This document shows, in pieces, positions 7,272 through 10,095 of a stretch of DNA of 10,095 bases. Position numbers and translations under genes: made by a program. How positions within the stretch are numbered: position 1 is the stretch's first letter; each line of letters begins with the position of its first letter. The DNA comes from Schleiferiaceae bacterium (GTDB taxonomy: Bacteria > Bacteroidota > Bacteroidia > Flavobacteriales > Schleiferiaceae): positions 1-10,095 of the forward strand of contig JAKMGS010000064.1 of NCBI GenBank assembly GCA_022424815.1, read 5' to 3'. Under the pieces are notes generated by a model that was given only the letters and a program-made list of their open reading frames with translations, was not told the origin of the DNA and searched no databases.

Positions 7272-7295
7272 TCGTAGACCAAAGATAGTCTACGA
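7272..7295 (-). promoter_or_regulatory. Putative terB-dnaJ promoter -7 box bracketed by an inverted repeat
   Basis: TATCTTTG on the minus strand (7280-7287) matches the TAnnTTTG -7 consensus exactly. It fills the spacer of a perfect 8-bp inverted repeat with arms TCGTAGAC (7272-7279) and GTCTACGA (7288-7295). The repeat abuts the ATG at 7271, so a start at the usual distance would leave an almost leaderless mRNA. The -33 element is weak: a TTT lies 17 nt upstream and a TTG 25 nt upstream. The dyad could be an operator for a dimeric repressor. Confidence 0.5.
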
Positions 7296-7326
7296 CTGGG
7301 ATAAAAACCCTTCAAAAAAGAGATTC

Positions 7327-7458
7327 TTAAGCTGCAAAAATGGCAAAAGCGCCAATGCCCATTATAATGACGATAACCAAGGCTATCTGGCCATACAACT
7401 GGCCTTTTGTCATTTTTGGTGCACTGCCTCCTCTACCCACAGTAGTATTCGTTGGCAT
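7327..7458 (-). CDS. 43-residue single-pass membrane protein, unrecognised
   Basis: An ATG at 7458 opens a 43-codon frame ending in TAA at 7327-7329. The N-terminal half is polar and glycine/basic-rich (PTNTTVGRGG, then SAPKMTKGQ), and the second half (about residues 25-43) is one continuous hydrophobic segment ending FAIFAA at the stop, so it should insert as a single helix with the tail in the membrane. Support for a real gene comes from a plausible promoter with a short leader just upstream, its fit in the gap between the nrdA terminator and the terB-dnaJ promoter, and the clean topology. I do not recognise the family and assign no function. It lies in the same direction as terB-dnaJ with no clear terminator between, so read-through into that operon is possible. 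Confidence 0.65.
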   Translation of the reverse strand: MPTNTTVGRGGSAPKMTKGQLYGQIALVIVIIMGIGAFAIFAA

Positions 7459-7480
7459 AACGTAAAGATTTTGTTCCCTT

Positions 7481-7510
7481 TTAAAGTACAAAAATTAATA
7501 GCCATGTCAA
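7481..7510 (-). promoter_or_regulatory. Probable promoter of the 43-residue membrane protein gene
   Basis: On the minus strand TTGACA begins at 7510 (TTG 7508-7510) and TACTTTAA lies at 7481-7488, with 19 nt between TTG and TA. The spacing is ideal for a Bacteroidota promoter, and the -7 box matches TAnnTT but not the last two bases. The start would fall near 7475, leaving about 17 nt before the ATG at 7458. Confidence 0.45.
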
Positions 7511-7557
7511 AATGTGTTTGAAATTTAACTAACAGGTAATGAACCACTTAAAGACAT

Positions 7558-7585
7558 AAAAAAACCCCGAGAATACTCGGGGTTT
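7558..7585 (-). terminator. Rho-independent terminator of nrdA
   Basis: Twenty bases past the nrdA stop, the minus strand has a 10-bp perfect stem (arms 7576-7585 and 7562-7571, GC-rich core CCCCGAG/CTCGGGG) with a 4-base loop, followed by seven T at 7558-7564. A-rich sequence on the other side also gives some T on the plus-strand reading, but no plus-strand gene ends here. Confidence 0.93.
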
Positions 7586-7604
7586 AAAAAACTTTTAGGA
7601 AGTT

Positions 7605-10094
7605 TTATGATCCGCATGCAATGCATTCGTCCGGATTATCAATCGAACAGGCGATTTTCTCTGCATCAGAAGGCGTGTCGTTCATTGAAGCCATAGCAGC
7701 CTTTTGGGCTTTTACTCTAGCTTCGATTTCCGCTTCTGTCGCAGGGGCAGCGGCAGGTGCTTTATCTACCTTATCGGCAGTGGCCCCTTCGCTAACGCCA
7801 GGCGTTACATTGGTTTGTGCATTTTTCTTAACGGTAAACTTAATCGCGGAAGTAGCAGGCTTAGAACGCAGATAATACATACCTGTCTTCAATCCTTTCT
7901 TCCATGCATAAAAGTGCATAGAGGTCAATTTACCCATGTTTGGGGCCTCCATAAAGAGATTCAGACTTTGGCTTTGATCTATGAACAAACCACGATCTGC
8001 TGCCATGTCCAAAATGTCACGCATTGAAATCTCCCAAACAGTCTTGTAGATGGCTTTTAGGTTCTCTGGGACACCTTCGATGTTTGCCACAGATCCGTTT
8101 GAAGCCATTAGAGCATTCTTCATGTCCTCATTCCACAATCCAAGCTCAATCAAATCGTGCAACAAGTGCTTGTTCACTACAATGAACTCACCTGAAAGGA
8201 CGCGACGAGTATACACGTTTGAGGTATAAGGCTCGAAACACTCGTTATTCCCTAGAATCTGAGAGGTTGATGCTGTTGGCATAGGAGCCATCAACAATGA
8301 ATTGCGAACGCCGTGCTTTTTAATTTCATCACGTAGCGTTTCCCAATCCCAACGACCACTCAATTCCTCGTCTTTCACACCCCAAAGGTTATGTTGGAAT
8401 TTTCCTTTTGAAATAGGTGAACCCTTGTATGTTTCATATGGTCCATCCGCAATGGCATGATCCTTTGAAGAAGTCACTGCAGCGTAGTACATGGTTTCGA
8501 AGATCTCCTTATTCAAAGCTTTCGCTTCTTCAGAGTCGAAGGCCAAACGTAGTTTAATAAAGGTATCTGCGAGCCCCTGTACACCAAGACCTACAGGACG
8601 GTGACGCATATTTGAGTTTCTCGCCTCTACTACTGGATAGTAGTTGCGATCGATCACTTTATTCAAGTTTTTCGTCACCTTATAGGTTACGTCAAATAGT
8701 TTCTGATGGTCAAACTCACCTTGCTCTGTAACAAACATTGGCAATGCAATGGAAGCAAGGTTACAAACCGCGACTTCATCCGGAGAAGTGTATTCTAGGA
8801 TCTCCGTACATAAGTTTGATGAACGAATAGTTCCCAGGTTTTGCTGGTTCGACTTCAGGTTTGCAGCATCCTTATACAGCATGTATGGCGTACCTGTCTC
8901 GATCTGGCTCTCCATAATTTTAGCCCATACCTCACGAGCCTTCACAGTCCGACGTCCACGACCCTCTTTTTCGTACTTCGTGTAGAGTTTCACAAACTCA
9001 TCACCGTGGCAATCGAAAAGACCAGGACATTCGTTTGGACACATCAAAGTCCAATCTTCGTTAGTCTCAACACGCTCCATGAACAAGTCAGGAATCCACA
9101 TAGCATAGAACAAATCGCGTGCACGCATCTCTTCTTTACCGTGGTTCTTCTTCAAATCGAGGAATTCGAAGATATCAGCGTGCCATGGCTCTACGTAAAT
9201 AGCGAAAGACCCCTTTCGCTTACCTCCACCTTGATCTACGTAACGCGCCGTGTCGTTATACACTCGAAGCATGGGTACAATTCCGTTGGAAGTACCATTC
9301 GTACCACCAATATATGACCCCGTAGCGCGAATGTTATGGATGCTCAATCCAATACCACCTGCACTTTGAGAAATTTTAGCCGTTTGCTTCAGTGTATCGT
9401 AAATACCGTCAATACTATCTTCCTTCATCGTCAACAAAAAACAAGAAGACATCTGAGGCTTCGGTGTTCCCGCATTGAAAAGCGTAGGAGTAGCATGAGT
9501 CATATATTTCTTACTCATGAGCTCATAAGTCTCAATGGCACTTTCAAGATCGTCTTTGTGAATACCAATGCTCACACGCATGAGCATGTGTTGAGGGCGC
9601 TCCACAATCTTACCATGCATGCGCAAGAGGTAAGAACGTTCTAGGGTTTTGAATCCAAAGTAATCGTAACTGAAATCTCTATCATAAATCAACTGAGAAT
9701 CCAAAAACTCCGCATTCTTCTGGATGATCTCATATACATCGTCCGCGATGAGTGGCGCTGGTTTGCCCGTCTCTGGGTTGATGTATTCAAATAAATCAGT
9801 AACCGTTTCCGAGAAGCTTTTCTTAGTGCTTTTGTGCAAGTTACTTACCGCAATGCGAGCCGCAAGATTTGCATAATCAGGGTGTTTGATTGTCATAGAC
9901 GCAGCTGTCTCAGCCGCCAAGTTATCTAACTCAGCAGTGGTCACCCCATCATAGACACCGTCAATAACACGTTTCGCTACAGATACAGGATCAACATATT
10001 CGCTGAGCCCGTAACATAGTTTTTCAATTCGTGCAGTGATCTTATCAAATTTGACCGCTTCTTTACGGCCGTCCCTTTTTAATACGCGCATCAT
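7605..10094 (-). CDS. nrdA: Ribonucleoside-diphosphate reductase, class I large (alpha) subunit
   Basis: NrdA reduces ribonucleoside diphosphates to deoxy forms, using a radical supplied by the NrdB small subunit (not in this window). The 829-residue product begins with an ATP-cone allosteric domain (about 3-92, RVLKRDGRKEAVKFDKI), which senses ATP/dATP. The catalytic barrel has the redox cysteines C218 (MSSCFL) and C444 (AVCNLAS), and N427, C429 and E431 in NLCTE, where C429 is the expected thiyl-radical site. Y740 and Y741 match the radical-relay tyrosines. The C-terminal pair C824 and C827 (ECIACGS) would re-reduce the active site. Before it is a long Ala/Glu/Lys-rich linker (about 760-812). 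ATG codons at 10094 and 10091 are both possible starts; only one base lies beyond, so the ribosome site and promoter are out of view. The gene appears complete and ends at its own terminator. Confidence 0.97.
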   Translation of the reverse strand: MMRVLKRDGRKEAVKFDKITARIEKLCYGLSEYVDPVSVAKRVIDGVYDGVTTAELDNLAAETAASMTIKHPDYANLAARIAVSNLHKSTKKSFSETVTDLFEYINPETGKPAPLIADDVYEIIQKNAEFLDSQLIYDRDFSYDYFGFKTLERSYLLRMHGKIVERPQHMLMRVSIGIHKDDLESAIETYELMSKKYMTHATPTLFNAGTPKPQMSSCFLLTMKEDSIDGIYDTLKQTAKISQSAGGIGLSIHNIRATGSYIGGTNGTSNGIVPMLRVYNDTARYVDQGGGKRKGSFAIYVEPWHADIFEFLDLKKNHGKEEMRARDLFYAMWIPDLFMERVETNEDWTLMCPNECPGLFDCHGDEFVKLYTKYEKEGRGRRTVKAREVWAKIMESQIETGTPYMLYKDAANLKSNQQNLGTIRSSNLCTEILEYTSPDEVAVCNLASIALPMFVTEQGEFDHQKLFDVTYKVTKNLNKVIDRNYYPVVEARNSNMRHRPVGLGVQGLADTFIKLRLAFDSEEAKALNKEIFETMYYAAVTSSKDHAIADGPYETYKGSPISKGKFQHNLWGVKDEELSGRWDWETLRDEIKKHGVRNSLLMAPMPTASTSQILGNNECFEPYTSNVYTRRVLSGEFIVVNKHLLHDLIELGLWNEDMKNALMASNGSVANIEGVPENLKAIYKTVWEISMRDILDMAADRGLFIDQSQSLNLFMEAPNMGKLTSMHFYAWKKGLKTGMYYLRSKPATSAIKFTVKKNAQTNVTPGVSEGATADKVDKAPAAAPATEAEIEARVKAQKAAMASMNDTPSDAEKIACSIDNPDECIACGS

Positions 10095-10095
10095 G

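Overview
This window looks like chromosomal housekeeping DNA from a member of the Bacteroidota, probably Flavobacteriia. Three things suggest this. DnaG carries the form of zinc-finger region I associate with that class. Near-exact Bacteroidota-type promoters (TTG, about 19 nt, then TAnnTTTG) stand before several genes. The gene families and lengths (ahcY, a polyprenyl synthetase, an ATP-cone NrdA) also fit. No phage, insertion sequence, CRISPR array, tRNA or rRNA was seen.

Layout. At the left edge is the first 42 codons of an exported protein on the minus strand (1-127). Upstream of it are a strong terminator and ahcY (240-1553, minus), the SAH hydrolase of the methyl cycle. Diverging from ahcY is a two-gene plus-strand unit: a phosphopantetheinyl transferase fused to a GNAT acetyltransferase (1621-2805), then a NadR-like P-loop ATPase (2802-3326) that starts inside the preceding stop codon. 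That unit meets dnaG (3323-5242, minus) tail to tail, with the two stop codons sharing a TTAA. Next to dnaG is a terminator, and then the decayed remains of a MscS-type mechanosensitive channel gene (about 5318-5557). This remnant lies directly downstream of a polyprenyl diphosphate synthase gene (5560-6537), which is translationally coupled to a TerB/J-domain membrane co-chaperone gene (6534-7271). A 43-residue single-pass membrane protein (7327-7458) sits between that operon and nrdA (7605-10094), the class I ribonucleotide reductase large subunit. nrdA has its own terminator and fills the right end.

The genes do not form one pathway. The window holds methyl-cycle, carrier-protein activation, replication priming, quinone side-chain, proteostasis and dNTP synthesis genes. 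No undescribed multi-gene system is visible. The points most worth a second look are the PPTase-GNAT fusion, the loss of all four zinc ligands in DnaG, the rubble of mscS, an 8-bp inverted repeat that exactly brackets the -7 box of the terB-dnaJ promoter, a Walker A substitution in the NadR-like ATPase, and the unrecognised 43-residue membrane protein.
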